From assembly GCA_963575645.1 (NCBI GenBank), contig OY754467.1:9672001-9736000 (forward strand): a stretch of 64,000 nucleotides of DNA, in the 5' to 3' direction. The notes below the pieces were generated by a model that saw only the letters and a list, made by a program, of their open reading frames with translations, did no database searches and had not been told where the DNA came from. This DNA comes from Xanthostigma xanthostigma. Its lineage: Eukaryota > Arthropoda > Insecta > Raphidioptera > Raphidiidae. Every line of letters begins with the position of its first letter. The first letter of the stretch is position 1. The translations under genes were made by a program, and so were the position numbers. Positions 1 through 11,559 of the stretch are shown piece after piece.

Positions 1-478
1 ACAGAATTTTTTATATACCCGTACTTCCACCATAAAATTACTGCACTCCCACCATGTATTCGAAGTTAGCCAGTTTATTTGGATCTTTTATTTTTACCCT
101 TACTGCGGCGAAGCCAAAAGGAAGGGTTATGAGTTTAGCAGTTTATGTATGTTTGTATTTACGGATGTTCCACCGTAACGCCTAAACTATTGATCCGAAT
201 TTAATAAATAAGGTGTCAATCGATTCGTTATTATGACCCGGGTAACATAGGCTACATTTATTTTTGAATTTTGGTCCCAGGGGTGAACGAATTGAAAACA
301 AATAAAAAATAAGTTCAAAAAAAATTTAAATAAAAAATAAGTTCAAAAACTAAAACCCGACTACTGAAAAGTATGAAGCAAGAAAATATTCTCATCTAAG
401 GATAGCCGTGGTCGTATGCCATCTCACATATATGAGGCCCCACTTTAGATGTATAGCGTGATGCACTTTGCCCTAGAG
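1..478. other. No gene seen; AT-rich sequence
   Basis: No credible coding frame or named repeat. A short A-rich segment (ataaaaaataagttcaaaaa-like) is duplicated around 300-350. Confidence 0.6.
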
Positions 479-535
479 CAGGGGTCGGCAACCTGCGGCT
501 CTTTTGATGTAAAGCTGCGGATCTCCAGTTTTATT
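479..535 (+). mobile_element. hAT-type terminal fragment
   Basis: The segment starts CAGGGGTCGGCAACC and continues with GCGGCTCTTTTGATGTAAAG. The same end occurs in the complete copy at 10184-10533, which has matching 8-bp target duplications. No right end is visible here, so this is a truncated copy. Confidence 0.6.
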
Positions 536-616
536 TCAAAAAAAGTTTCATCAAAATTCGTCAATTAATAGTTTTGAAATTAAATTCGTTCAAACAAACA
601 TACGAAGAATTTTATA

Positions 617-964
617 TCTAGGTATACTAATATATAAAGCTAAAGAGTTTGTTTGTTTAATTGAACACGCTAATCTCAGGAACTACTGGTCCGAATTAAA
701 AAAATAATGTTTGTTAAATAGTCCATTTATCGCGGAAGGCTATAGGCTATATAATATCACGCTACGACTAATAGAAGCGGAGCATCAATGAAAAATATAA
801 CTCAAAATTTGTCCGTCCTACAAAAACTTTTGAACGGTAACTGCGATCATCATGAAATTTGGACACAACATTCATCTCGGCAAAGTAAGATGACTGTGCG
901 TCCTCATGTACCTCCCCCCCATTCGTTCTTTTGCACCCGGGTGAAACCGGGCGGGACCGCTAGT
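617..964 (+). mobile_element. Non-autonomous Helitron, short form
   Basis: The 5' end is TC followed by TAGGTATACTAATATATAAAGC. The 3' end is a GC-rich hairpin (CACCCGGGTG, then CCGGGCGG) followed by CTAGT. Helitrons start with TC and end in CTRR(T) after a hairpin, and make no target duplication; this copy lies between A and T. It is 348 bp, with no Rep/helicase coding, so it must be moved in trans. A 67-codon frame inside is not a gene. Related copies are at 5608, 22764, 43759, 46407 and 57943. Confidence 0.85.
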
Positions 965-1756
965 TCAGTGACAGTAGAATATCATCACTAGCGCTCCTAG
1001 CGGATAACTATAAATAAAATAACTGGTGAGATCTCTTCTCTCAATAAATTAACTGTCGTAATTTTCGTTATTCTGTCAGAAGCGAGACAACTTTGATTCT
1101 GTATAAGCGAAGGAAGGAACTTCAATATTTTATTATATTACCTGTGTATCTCCTTTTAGAAGGAAGGAAGTATTTATTTACAAGCGAAATGACGACAAGA
1201 ACTTGAATAAAGTTGTGACAGTCTTTTATTATTTAATATTTTGTTTTTATAAATTTTTGCTCGAGTGCAAATGACGTAGTAAGAAGGCGTATAGGCATTA
1301 TGTGTGTTAGACACTGACACACAAACACTGCAAGACTACAAAGGAATCATCGACGTGCAAAAATTTAACAAGAATGCAATTAAAGTTGTGAGTGTCTATA
1401 CTCCTTGGTTTTGTCGTATAGGTACTGTACGTGTATAATACGTAGTGTTACATAATTTTACAGGATGAATTATTTAAGCTACTAGCCTTGGAACAAATTT
1501 ATTCCTTCGAATAAAATTTACTTTCAGTTCATCAAGCAATATATCTGTTAAAATATTTATTTATAGGGTAGTATTTAAACGAGTGACTGTAAATTACAAT
1601 TTTGGGTGACAAAAATAATCAATTTGGGTTACTGTATTACTAAGTGAGCGACTGACTGCGCGTGACGAGAAAATAATAGTTGGGTGACTAAATTACTAAG
1701 TGAGCGACTAAATTACTAAGTTGTTAATAGTTAATTGTTTGAATAGAACTGCGTTT
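965..1756. other. No gene seen; degenerate short repeats
   Basis: No credible gene. Between about 1575 and 1725 the phrase gtgacTaaattactaagtgagcgact recurs in degenerate form, which looks like a decayed short tandem repeat. Confidence 0.5.
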
Positions 1757-1757
1757 T

Positions 1758-1805
1758 CTAAAAAATATATATTTAATTGACTGTCAATTAAATATACATT
1801 TTTTT
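1758..1805. repeat. Short hairpin
   Basis: An AT-rich inverted repeat of about 22-bp arms meets at gactgtc. It may be the core of a small foldback element; nothing else identifies it. Confidence 0.55.
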
Positions 1806-2090
1806 AATATCTCGAGTTAATAAAACAGTATCTCATCATCAGTCACCAAATTTTTTTTTTATTCGACCGTTTTATAATTCCCCTAATATATATATACTGC
1901 ACTATACGCCTTGCTCTTTTTGTGAAATATTTTGACGTTCACCCAAAAATCCAAACGATGACGTTTGTGCAAACGTCAAAAAAAGTTTCACAAAATAATA
2001 ATGTTTTATCCTAACTCAATTGCACACAAAACTCCAACTAACTTATGTTTTACAACTATACACTTCACAAAAGGTTAATAAACAACACAT

Positions 2091-2245
2091 AAATTCACAA
2101 GAGCAACTGTAAATATAATACTCCACATTTATAGTGTAGCAAGTTTTGTTACATTAACTCTCTCTCTCTCTCTTTTTTGTAATATTGTCAAAATTTGTTT
2201 TCCTTCGCTATGCTGGAAAAATGAATGTTGTTATAATTTTACAAT

Positions 2246-2279
<34 letters not shown>

Positions 2280-2344
2280 AATGTAACAAAACTTGCTACA
2301 CTATAAATGTGGAGTATTATATCTACAGTTGCTCTTGTGAATTT
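2091..2344. repeat. Inverted repeat with CT/GA arms
   Basis: The left arm (from 2091, aaattcacaagagcaac) is complementary to the right arm (to 2344, gttgctcttgtgaattt). Each arm is about 80 bp and includes a (CT)n tract on the left and (GA)n on the right, separated by an 80-bp spacer. This is a foldback or MITE-like structure; no target duplication was identified. Confidence 0.8.
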
Positions 2345-2350
2345 AGTTGT

Positions 2351-2482
2351 AAAATAACAAAGTTTTGAGGTCGGCATTAATTACAATCACGTTTTATGTA
2401 CTTAGGTATATTAAATAGGTACCGACCTCAAAACTTTGTTATTTTACGCTTTTTAGTGACCCTTTTTTGAAGGAGGTTCAAT
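2351..2482. repeat. Foldback repeat, AAAGTTTTGAGGTCGG family
   Basis: Arms at 2351-2374 and 2421-2446 are complementary (aacaaagttttgaggtcgg). Downstream lies tttttgaaggaggttcaatt. The same design is at about 4962-5130, and one arm is at about 38999-39045, so this is a dispersed family. Confidence 0.65.
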
Positions 2483-3106
2483 TATAAAACAATGTTTTTT
2501 TTATATATATAGGTACTTAATTTATAGTGTTGGTGTGCATTATTTTATGTGATATCTTCTCAAGAAGATGATATTCTGCTGGTTAATAATTTATCGAATA
2601 CTTTCACGGTTTATTATTTTTTTTTACAAAAATATAGTTGAAAATATAAATGGATGGCTATCAAAGAAAAAGGATTGAAGTATTACGACGATATAAAAAA
2701 TAATGTATGTAATGATGATCGTATCATATCTCATTTTTCCGTAGTTGTCGCAGCAACCGATTTCCAGACGTCGTTCATTTGTTTCATTGCTGTACAATTC
2801 GTCCAGACATTGTAGTAGTTCCTGTAGGATAGCGTTAACTAACTGAACTCGCACAGTTTTAAGGCTGTGCAAGTATTGAAAATACTCGCACAAAAAAAGT
2901 TGATTCGGTTCTGATCTTGGTTTGATTTTGTCAATGGTCAATTTTAATTAATAATAATTATCACAGATGGCAGCTTCCTCTTGAGCGCGGCACTTCTCAG
3001 TGACGTCAGCATTTTTTCAAACCTTGTTGACCTCTTTCCAATTGGATAAATGAGGCGCTAATATTGCAATATTTAGTTAAGACATTTCACCTGATAATAT
3101 TTGTCG
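2483..3106. other. No gene seen
   Basis: AT-rich with poly-T tracts. A 105-codon minus-strand frame (2624-2941) has no recognisable domain and is not called. Confidence 0.5.
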
Positions 3107-3310
3107 GACGGACTAATTTTGAGATACATCTTGCAACATTTTTCATTGATGCTCCGCTCCTATTGGTCGTAGCGTGATATTATATAGCCTATAGCCTTCC
3201 TCGATAAATGGGCTATCCAACAATTTTTTTTTTCAATTCGAACCAGTAGTTTCTGAGATTAGCGCGTTCAACCAAACAAACAAACTCTTCAGTTTTATAT
3301 ATTAGTATAG
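3107..3310 (-). mobile_element. Helitron 5' part, truncated
   Basis: On the minus strand it starts at 3310 with TCTATACTAATATATAAAAC and continues through the family's first 200 bp. The hairpin and CTAGT 3' end are absent on the left. Confidence 0.75.
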
Positions 3311-3319
3311 ATGTGGTAG

Positions 3320-3456
3320 TCCCCATTATGCTATCATAACAGGGGGTTATAATGCTCGGACAACGCACGGCTATGTTAAAAAGTATCAGCGAGGGCATAG
3401 TTTATATTTTATAGGCAATCTATACAAATCCGGACGAAGCCGGCCTGGGTTGCTAG
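3320..3456 (+). mobile_element. Helitron 3'-end fragment, second type
   Basis: It ends with cgaagccggcctgggttgCTAGT. This is a different Helitron 3' terminus from the main family here, abutting the reverse-oriented fragment to its left. No matching 5' end is visible. Confidence 0.5.
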
Positions 3457-3654
3457 TTCCGTATATACTCCATCAAGTTGTGTTGACTGGTTTACGAGAT
3501 ACAAATCATAAAAAAAATATTTTTAAAAAATCGAGATAATGTGCCGCCGATTTGATGTTTTCTAATATTATATTGTCTATTGAATTCACTAATTAATTTT
3601 TAGTAATTTTGTCTCGTATTTTTTTATACGACGGGGTCTTGGATTACAATTTAA

Positions 3655-4242
3655 ATTAAAAAAATTGGTTGTCTGTAAAGTCGGTTTACGGACGATAGGT
3701 TTACGTGATAACGTATTCCGTAATACATAACCTAAATTTATATAATAATTATAATAATTCGAATCTATGATATTGCATCTTTTGCTTCAAATTTAGGTTA
3801 ATTTTATTTATTAAAATTACTTACCACCTATAATATAATTGTTTTTTTTATCTTTCTTTCTTTCGTATTTATTTTAAGTCTCAAAGATTAACTGTCATAA
3901 TATTTTGAAAACAATTATTTCATTGTTTATATAAAATTCCAAAACCTACTTACAATATTTAAGTATTTTCATACGTCAAAAAATTGATTTTTATAATGAT
4001 AAAATTTGTATGAAAACGATTTTTTCGAGAGATGAGACCTAGCTAAAACGATTTTTTGCCCCCCAAAATCCCTTTTCAGTAAATTTCATCCAAATCGTTA
4101 GAGCCGTTTTCGAGAAAAGCACGCACAGGGTCAGGCGGAACGTTAGGAACGTTAGGAACGTTACACTTTTTTGTGCATGCAGACGGTGTTTTATCAATTT
4201 ATAAGATTGGTGATTCATCAATTTATAAGACGTTATCACGTC
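3655..4242 (-). repeat. ACGTGATAACGT repeat family, copy 1
   Basis: The left part (ttggttgtctgtaaagtcgg, then tacgtgataacgtattcc) and right part (agacgttatcacgtcaaaa) match the two ends of copies at 24944-25160, 31102-31935 and 33669-34231, here on the opposite strand. The interior differs. The inverted TACGTGATAACGT motifs near the two ends suggest a DNA element, but the class is unknown. Confidence 0.65.
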
Positions 4243-4639
4243 AAAAGTAGAAAAAAAAAATAAAGTAGTTATTATACTTTTGCGTATAATTTTTTTTTTT
4301 CAATTTAATTTAGCAGACAGACAGTGAGAAAAACAACTCGTTTTTTTTTTCTCTAAGTCTGTTTTTATGTTTTCTAGAAATTGTTTAAGATCGAGAATTC
4401 AGTGATGGAAGTTTATTGTAAACACAATAAATTCATTTAAGAGTTTTAGGAATTTAGAAACTGAAAAAAACGTAATCCCTACCTTAAATGTTGTCTGGCG
4501 TTTGTTCATTTTCCATTTCTGTCTGGTGTTTTCTATTTCTTTCGCTTAACATATCAGTAGCGGGCTTAAATTGTTTTTAAGAAAAATGTTTAAAACTATT
4601 TTAATTTTTTTAAGTTAAAGTTTTAAAGATAGTTAAAAA

Positions 4640-5246
4640 CTGTTCCTGGGTATACGTGTTTCTAAAATAGACTTTACAATATCTACAGCGAACAAAGTAA
4701 GTAAAAAATTCAAAACTTAACTAAAATGTTAAAAATAAGAGAAAACTTTTAAGACTTCTAGGTGGGCAAGTGAAAAATAAATTTAAAATGTGTTACGAGA
4801 ACGCATTACGGAAGTGAAACTTCTAGGTGGACAAGTTGAAAAAAAATAAAAATGTGTTACGAGAACGCATTACAGAAGTGAAACTGTAGTGGATACATAA
4901 TTAAGTAGGCTAAGTTACATATATTAATTGAAATGTAAACTGCAAAGGTAGCGTTGATTATAACCTCCTTCAAAAAACGGTCACTAAAAAGCTTAAAATA
5001 ATAAAGTTTTGAAGTCGGCAATAATTTAATATATTTACCTAAGTACATAAAACGTGATAGTAATTAAATAGGCGACGATCTCAAAACTTTATTTTACGTG
5101 TGATCTTTTTTTGAAGGAGACTCAATTTTTAAAAATGTTTTTTCGTTTTAAAATTTTTAGTTTATGTTCTGAATTTTTTTATTTACTTGTTCGCTGTAGA
5201 CATTTGAAAATCTATTTTAGAAACACGTAAGCATACCCAGGAACAG
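4640..5246. mobile_element. Terminal-inverted-repeat element with nested foldback
   Basis: The ends are inverted: CTGTTCCTGGGTATACGTG at 4640 and its complement at 5246. Similarity runs on for about 85 bp and includes the phrase tctacagcgaacaa. The interior contains the foldback family of 2351-2482 (about 4962-5130). A related interior segment (gtagtggatacat, then aagtaggcta) recurs near 36005. There is no coding sequence. Confidence 0.65.
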
Positions 5247-5257
5247 TTGATATCAAA

Positions 5258-5599
5258 TAGAGCTGTAAAAGTAACGAGAAATTGTGTACCCGTATATATT
5301 CGTTACTTAAAGAACCAATATCCGTTACTATCGTATCGTTACGTTACTCGATACTTTTCATACGACATACAATCATGTACTAACAACATCAAGGATGTAC
5401 CATCGCATCGAGGCGCGTCGCATACGTGATACGGTAGGACTTCGTTCGTATAACGTATAACCGCATCAAACGAGTCGAACTGACATGGATATGACAGATG
5501 CGAGTAACGAAATGAATTTGTAAGTAACGATTCGTTACTTCGAGTCAGACGATGTACCCGTTACTCAGTAACGAATACATACGGTTTGTTACAGCTCTA
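5258..5599. mobile_element. hAT-type MITE with 8-bp target duplication
   Basis: The terminal repeats are TAGAGCTGTAA on the left and its complement on the right. The element is flanked by the exact 8-bp duplication ATATCAAA (5250-5257 and 5600-5607), the length made by hAT transposases. The 342-bp interior contains about ten copies of AGTAACGA or its complement, which may be subterminal transposase-binding sites. It has no coding capacity. Confidence 0.85.
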
Positions 5600-5607
5600 A
5601 TATCAAA

Positions 5608-6227
5608 CATAGCGGTCCCGCCCGGTTTCACCCGGGTGCAAAAGAATGAATGGAGAAAGAAGGGACATGAGTACACACATTCATCTTAGTTTTCCGAGAT
5701 GAATGTTGTGTCCAAATTTCATGATGATCGGAGTTACCGTTCAAAAGCTTTTGTCGATAAAGAGCAGTATTTAAACTTTTTTTTAACTAATAATTTTTTT
5801 AAATGAATTAAATAAAATTAAAATAAATTTAAATGTAAGCCTTAGAAGAAAGCGATGTAAAAAATAAAAAAAAAATAAAAATATATTCACCCAACGTGGG
5901 GTTCGAACCCACGACCCTGATATTGACAGTCGCATGCGCTACCGATTGACCTACCTGAGGTTGTGTTCTTTCATCACTAATATGAGTATATCTAGTTAGT
6001 GCATTTCACATGAATAGAAGCTTATTTTTGAGATACTTTTTGCAACATTTTTCATTAAAGCTCCGCTCCTAATGGTCGTAGCGTAATATTATATAGCCAA
6101 TAGCCTTCCTCGGTAAATAGGCTATCCAACAAAAAAAAATTTATTCAATTTGAACCAGTAGTTCCTGAGATTAGCGCGTTCAGACAAACAAACAAACAAA
6201 CTCTTCAGCTTTATATATTAGTATAGA
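5608..6227 (-). mobile_element. Non-autonomous Helitron, long form with tRNA-like insert
   Basis: On the minus strand it begins at 6227 with TCTATACTAATATATAAAGC and ends near 5608 with the CACCCGGGTG hairpin and a mutated CTAGT (CTATG). Compared with the 348-bp forms it carries an insert of roughly 270 bp containing a tRNA-Lys-like sequence. The 3' end abuts the target duplication of the neighbouring hAT element. Confidence 0.85.
5889..5960 (-). tRNA. tRNA-Lys-derived pseudogene inside a Helitron
   Basis: The 72-nt minus-strand sequence aligns by eye with tRNA-Lys. It has a D-arm GTCAATCGGTAGCGC, a T-arm GTGGGTTCGAACCCCAC that pairs perfectly, and a 3' end GTTGGG. The B box GGTTCGAACCC is intact. 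The acceptor stem is broken and the anticodon loop reads CTGTCAA instead of CTCTTAA. It is a pseudogene or SINE-head-like relic, though the RNA polymerase III promoter boxes could still work. Confidence 0.75.
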
Positions 6228-6961
6228 TTTTACGAATAAGCACGTGTAGTCGACACGACTAGAAGTTTCACTTCTGTAATCTGTTGTGTGTTTTCTTTAG
6301 ATATCGTTACTGTTTGAAACGAACTTTGACTCTGCCACTGTTGAGTACCTAGAACAGAAGAAAATTATATGTAATTTCGTCATGGCTTTTTCTAGTAGTT
6401 TATTTTTATTTGTTCGTATCTTTTATTTTCATTGTTAAAATAGAGCCGAGAACATGCTAAAACTATTATACTTAAGAATATTATTATTTTTATTTTTGTA
6501 CCAGTATTGCCAACCGCCTGAAATAAGCATCTTAATTTGATTGGCAACATGTCTTAGAATACTTATAGTTAGAAAGCTGACGCGCAAAAAATCCAACTTC
6601 TGCCGCCTGGTACATAAACTATTAAAGTAATTTAGAGCATTTTTTCCATATATTTAATAATTTACTGTATGAATCATTGTTTATCTACTCAATCTGCGGT
6701 GAGTGAAGGCAACAAAGCGTATCGAAAATATATCTGCGTCTCTTTCTTCGATGTAATTCCCTGATTTCTCCGATGATAGGATTAGTTGATGTACTTGCAT
6801 TCAATCTGAATAAAGTATCTCTGTTTCAAAAACTTTGTCTTTTTCTATGACGTTAACATGGGCGGTACCCAGCTTTTGGCCAAGGAGGGGGCAAATTAGA
6901 AATTTCTTAAGCCGGGTCCCCCGTGCTTGTTTTGCCCTCCATGAAACGCCAGTGCTTAGTC
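6228..6961. other. No gene seen
   Basis: No coding frame or recognised repeat apart from low-complexity AT tracts. Confidence 0.5.
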
Positions 6962-7098
6962 AAATCTTTGATTAACGTCTGATTAGAACTTTTCAATAAA
7001 TAAAATTATCGACCAATTTTTCAGACATTATTGTCTGAAAAATTGGTCGATAATTTTATTTACTGAAGAGTTCTAATCAGATATTAATCAAAGATTTG
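6962..7098. repeat. Foldback element with 65-bp arms
   Basis: Two nearly perfect arms (aaatctttgattaacgtctg on the left, its complement on the right) meet at gacattattgtc. The inner arm gaccaatttttcagaca is repeated again at about 7321-7350. Family members are at 13370-13520, 27055-27130 and 34480-34640. Confidence 0.8.
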
Positions 7099-7370
7099 AA
7101 TATTGTGGCATTAGACCAATTATAATGTCTAAACAGATACGTAGTTTTAAAAATAATTTTTTCAATATTTTGATATTAATTAATAATTTTGAAAGAATCT
7201 TATAAAAAGCTAATTAGAAATTAAATATTATTATTACTTTTTATATTTTTTAGATCAGTTCTGAAAAAGGTCTAAATCCGGATCGAAACGTTAATGTATT
7301 AATTATATATTTTGTTAATATTGTCTGAAAAATTGGTCGATAATTTTATTTATAAAATTTAGTCATTAAA
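7099..7370 (+). repeat. Dispersed repeat with hammerhead-like motif
   Basis: At 7261-7291 the sequence reads ctgaaaa, then a hairpin-like segment, then gatcgaaacgtt. It resembles the CUGANGA and GAAAC strands of a hammerhead ribozyme. It is followed by the family's inner arm (ttgtctgaaaaattggtcg). Neither folding nor activity was tested. Confidence 0.45.
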
Positions 7371-7962
7371 AAGTCCGTGCAAATTACAAAAACATATTTT
7401 AGTTTAATTTTAAGAACAGCAATGTAAGTAGCTACACCTATGTATTAATATTATTAATAACGTCCATGTTATAAAACAATATATTTAATTTAAAAAATCA
7501 ATAGAAACCTTAGTTATATCGCGAAGACAAAAGAAACATGTTATTAATTTTATTTATTGTTTCATTGTAACTTTTCTTTTACAATCGTTAATTGGTACAC
7601 AACTTTTTATTCTCGTAACATATTCTGTTCAATTATTAACTTTTTGATCTTTAATAATTTTCGCATTCTACTTTTTTTCTCGATATTTTATATTGTTTTT
7701 ATTAGTTGGAAAATGCTTTTGTTTTGACTTCTTTAATAATTTTATTGAAAGTACAGTGCAGCTAAGGTAGTTCACTTGCGACAGTCGTAGACAAAAGTAT
7801 AGCGTTATAGTAAGTACCAACAGTTAGAGATTCCCGTGCATTTTTGTAAGAGACTGTACCCAACACACCTTAGCCTTGCTTATGCAGATACACTCCTAAG
7901 CAATTACAATTGCACGTACAGCAACAATAGTAACACTGTACAATCAAAAATATCTAAGTTGC
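7371..7962. other. No gene seen
   Basis: AT-rich with no recognised element. Confidence 0.5.
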
Positions 7963-8395
7963 TATGATTATTACGTTACCAGTGTAAGTATACAAGTTAG
8001 GAAAAATTTATTTATTTATTAAACGTTTTTACCCTTGGTAAATTAGCACTATCTGCTTTTACGGAGCCGACTTCCATGATGCGAAATCAATAAAATACGG
8101 GATAGAAGTCTATAAACGTGATAACTTGAAATAACTTCAAAATAGCACACAGCACAACATAAACGTAGGTAGTTTACAGACGAAGTGACGTCACGCCGGT
8201 TTCAACATGGCGAACAGCGTTTTAGATTTTTGAAAAACAGATTAAAAAATACAATTCTGAAAATTGAATTATAAAATTTATAGAGCATTATTATGAATAG
8301 AAACCAACATTTCTTGTTTGCTTTTTACAAAATCTATCAAGAATATGTATTATTAAATTTTTTCTTACATATGGTGCAAAATAATCTATTGCATC
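7963..8395 (+). repeat. Dispersed 430-bp repeat, copy A
   Basis: Closely matches 26215-26645 in the same orientation. Shared phrases include cccttggtaaattag, tttacagacgaagtgacgtc and tatcaagaatatgtattatt. Ends and class are unknown. An 89-codon minus-strand frame overlaps its right end but has no recognisable domain. Confidence 0.75.
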
Positions 8396-8851
8396 AATTA
8401 AAGCTTTACTAGTTAAAAGCTGGCATGAGCCGTTTTGTCTTACAACCATAGATATAATTGTGTACTTTCTACAAAAGCTGAATGTTATTGTGACTGGGTT
8501 AGGGTGCGCGGTTAGACAGCGTAACATAGAATGTAAATTTTTGTTTGGTGAAAAATTCAAATAATTATTACGTGGTTTGAAATAAAAATTTGCAGTTGTT
8601 TTGGAATGGGGAATTGCTTTTTTCTACTGTTGTTGGGGCTGGTGTTTTTTTTTATTTGTGTTGTACAACTGTTCTGAATAACTGTTGCAATTAACAACTT
8701 GGCCTGCACATTTTTTCAGCCTGAAATATTAATATCATCTAACTGGCGTCATTTCTATGTTATGCCTGTGTTCTCATTTTTAAATATTTAAATACAGTAA
8801 TTGTTGATTTTCAGTAGCAATGACGGAACCTGTTTTTTTATGCAGTCGAAT
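8396..8851. other. No gene seen
   Basis: No credible gene or named repeat. Confidence 0.5.
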
Positions 8852-9339
8852 CAGGGACGAATCTATACCTATAGGGACTAATAGGGCTTAGACCCTGGGC
8901 CCCCAAGTATCAAGAGCCCACAAAAATTGAATACTTATAAATTTTTAATACTTTTTCATTAGCAATAAGCACTTATCGTACAGTAAAAAATAATTGACTT
9001 TAAAGACTTTATCAGTATCATGGGTAAATTTTGAGAATTTTTTGGGTAAATTTCGATTTTTTTTAGCGAATTTTGACAGTTTTTGGGTCAAGTTTTACAA
9101 TTTTTCGCATGTGTTTTGACGATTTTTTGGGTACTTAAATAATGAAATTTTTTTGGGTAAGTTGTGAAATTTTTTGGATTTTTGACAGTTTTTTGAGTCA
9201 ATTTATATTTTATTTGTTTGGTCAGGTCATCAAGTTGGAACTCTGATTTTGATGTCATTAAAAACTAATTTAAACAAAAGATGGGGCCCCATTGGACTTC
9301 AATAAACCCTAAGCGCCGAAAAACCTTGATTCACCCCTG
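8852..9339. mobile_element. hAT-like MITE with CAGGG ends
   Basis: The left end CAGGGACGAATC is complementary to the right end GATTCACCCCTG; similarity continues through cttag...ccct and gggcccc on each side. The interior (9000-9215) is a degenerate T-rich repeat of the phrase ttttttgggtaaattttga. The flanking 8-mers do not match, so the superfamily is tentative. Confidence 0.55.
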
Positions 9340-9369
9340 AATCGAGTACATAAAACTAACGCACTATTT

Positions 9370-9990
9370 TTACTCCTTAGGCTTAACCGATAATTATTCT
9401 ATGCTGATAATTTTTACTCTATAACCCGATAAATATCTTGTAAATTAGTCAATGACCGATAAATATGTTATATTCGACATCTGATATTTACCGGGATTAT
9501 CCTATAATTATCCTTTGCTGATAATTTTTCATTATCCGATTTTTATTCGATAAACCAATAAATATCCTGTAAATGTTTCAAATACCGGTAAATATTTTAT
9601 ATTCGATAAATACTCGAAACCTGATATTTACCGGGATTATTCGATAATTATCCTTGCTGATAATTTTTTAATAGGTATCCGTTTTTTAATAGATAATTCG
9701 ATATTTATTCAATATCCCGTAAATTAGTCAATGACCAATAATTATGTTATATTCGATAAATACGTGACCCCAAATATTGACCGGGATTATCGACAAATTT
9801 TTGAAGCTCTATATATATAATTATTCGAATTTAGAAAATTATCCAATAACCGATAAGTATCCCTATGTTATATAATTACACGATATTCAAATAATTAACC
9901 ACCTTAAAACCATAAAATTAGCTCTAAAACGGATAATTATCCAAAGCAGAAATTATTACTCGATATCCGATAATTATAATTTCCCAATTG
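9370..9990. repeat. TTATC-rich minisatellite, block 1
   Basis: Degenerate units of about 140-150 bp. The phrase gatatttaccgggattat occurs at 9482 and 9622, with a weaker copy near 9771. Each unit contains many TTATC/GATAA words (ccgataattat, gctgataattttt). The words are those of block 2 (11560-12645), mostly in opposite orientation. Confidence 0.7.
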
Positions 9991-10183
9991 CCAAGGCATG
10001 AATAATCTACAGTCCAGATCCGGCCCGCTAAAACTTCTCGATTCGTAGAGGACTTTTTTAGAAATGTTTTATTTACAAATTTTTCAACAAACGAGACAGC
10101 ATAAGATGTGTTTTTCAGTAGATATTAAAGAAAATTTTTAAAAAAAGTACGTAATGTTTAAGTATTATTTATTTCGATTAGCC

Positions 10184-10533
10184 CAGGGGTCGACAACCTG
10201 CGGCTCGCGAGCCGCATGCGGCTCTTTTGATGTAAAGTTGCCGATCTCCAGTTCCATATACGCAAAAAATAATTATTTTATTATATAAACCCTTAATCGT
10301 CCAATCAATTCATGATTGAGTACCATGTCTATTTCTCAACCATTTCCACTCGCGTCTCACCCGCACCACCCCCGTCGCGACGTGTCGTCCTCGGATAGAA
10401 TATATATATATTATATCTATATAAGCAAATACTATTATACTGAAACGAAAATGTTTAGTGGCTCTTTAAAAACTGGTAAATTTTATAAATTGTAACTTTT
10501 GGCTCTTCCGTCTCAAAAGGTTGCCGATTTCTG
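10184..10533. mobile_element. hAT MITE with perfect 8-bp target duplication
   Basis: The termini are CAGGGGTCGACAACC and the complement of CAGAAATCGGCAACC. Both flanks carry the identical 8-mer GATTAGCC (10176-10183 and 10534-10541). The CAGRGGTCGGCAACC type of end and the duplication length identify hAT. It is 350 bp and non-coding, with a small hairpin (gcggctcgcgagccgc) just inside the left end. A truncated relative is at 479. Confidence 0.9.
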
Positions 10534-10762
10534 GATTAGCCTAATAAAATAATACAAAATCGAGTTTACGGGTACTCAAATAGAAACAGGTACCTGTCGT
10601 CACACCCAATTTAAATGCAGTTGTTATATTTAAATGAAATTTGTTTGCCAACTTGTTCAACACATTATTTTTATATGATGTAATTTAATAGGAATTTTTA
10701 ATTTTTTTCATTTTAAAATTCGTGCAATTGAATCGTGAAAAGTACGTCATCGAAAGCTATTC

Positions 10763-11173
10763 CAGTTCACTCTCTATAACGTCGCTCGATATAACGACAC
10801 ACTCCTTAAAACGTCGAAAATACTTAACTCTAGTTGGTTTACCTTGTTGCTCATACAATGATACACTCTAAATAACGACACACCCACTCTAAATAACGAC
10901 AACAATACGTCATCATTAAGCAATAAACAGTACTTGTTTGTTATTTTGTTGCCTTGTTGTCGGCATCATGCCTACCGAAAATTCTAAGATATTCGTTCTT
11001 TTGTTAGTTGGGTGTATCTTTCAGCTGCTTATCGATAAGTTATCATATTCTTAGTTGCCCACAAACTTGCATACTGTGAACATGGATTATTTCTTTTTTC
11101 CGTTTAACGTCAACTCTCAATAACGCCACAAAGTGCACAGTCCCTTGAGTGTCGCTATATAGAGTTTACACTG
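10763..11173. mobile_element. pogo/Tigger-like MITE
   Basis: The right end reads, on the minus strand, CAGTGTAAACTCTATATAGCG. The left end is CAGTTCACTCTCTATAACG. CAGT termini with inner repeats of the phrase ctctaaataacgacac are typical of pogo-like elements. It is followed by TA on the right; the left flank is not a clean TA. About 410 bp and non-coding. A fragment of the same interior is near 53280-53345. Confidence 0.65.
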
Positions 11174-11559
11174 TATACTTTCTTTTTATACACGACTCAC
11201 ATGAGTATGGCTTTTTATTGTGAGAGAAATATATTTTCTTTTTGAATTCTGTTCCCAACAGCAATAATTAATTATTTGAGCTTACCACCAATTCATATTA
11301 TAAGCTTATCATTTTTTAATAATGAATTGAAAATCACATCGATACTTTTATCAGTTCAGGGGGACTGGGGGGTTTGTAATTGAGGAGCCATGGAAACGCC
11401 ATATAAGCAACGGTATTGCTATACGCTCGGCTATTCTCAAGTCCTTCCGAGATTGCAATCTATGAACTGGCGACATTGCAAATTGACTGTTAAAGATAAA
11501 TATACAAATACCTATGGAGTAATCGACACGAATTTGTCGTATAACACGTAGGTATACTT
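11174..11559. other. No gene seen; part shared with 21100 region
   Basis: 11320-11460 shares phrases (aataatgaattgaaaat, tacgctcggct) with about 21095-21190, so it is a decayed dispersed repeat. Nothing else is recognised. Confidence 0.45.

Noticed and set aside
2157-2280. CT/GA tracts as a promoter or GAGA-factor region
   Set aside because: They are the inner parts of the two arms of one inverted repeat, so their presence is explained by the repeat.
2624-2941. 105-codon minus-strand frame
   Set aside because: Hydrophobic, low-complexity end and no recognisable motif; expected by chance in AT-rich DNA of this size.
8291-8560. 89-codon minus-strand frame
   Set aside because: Overlaps a dispersed repeat at one end; no domain recognised and no exon signals apparent. 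Kept only as unassigned.
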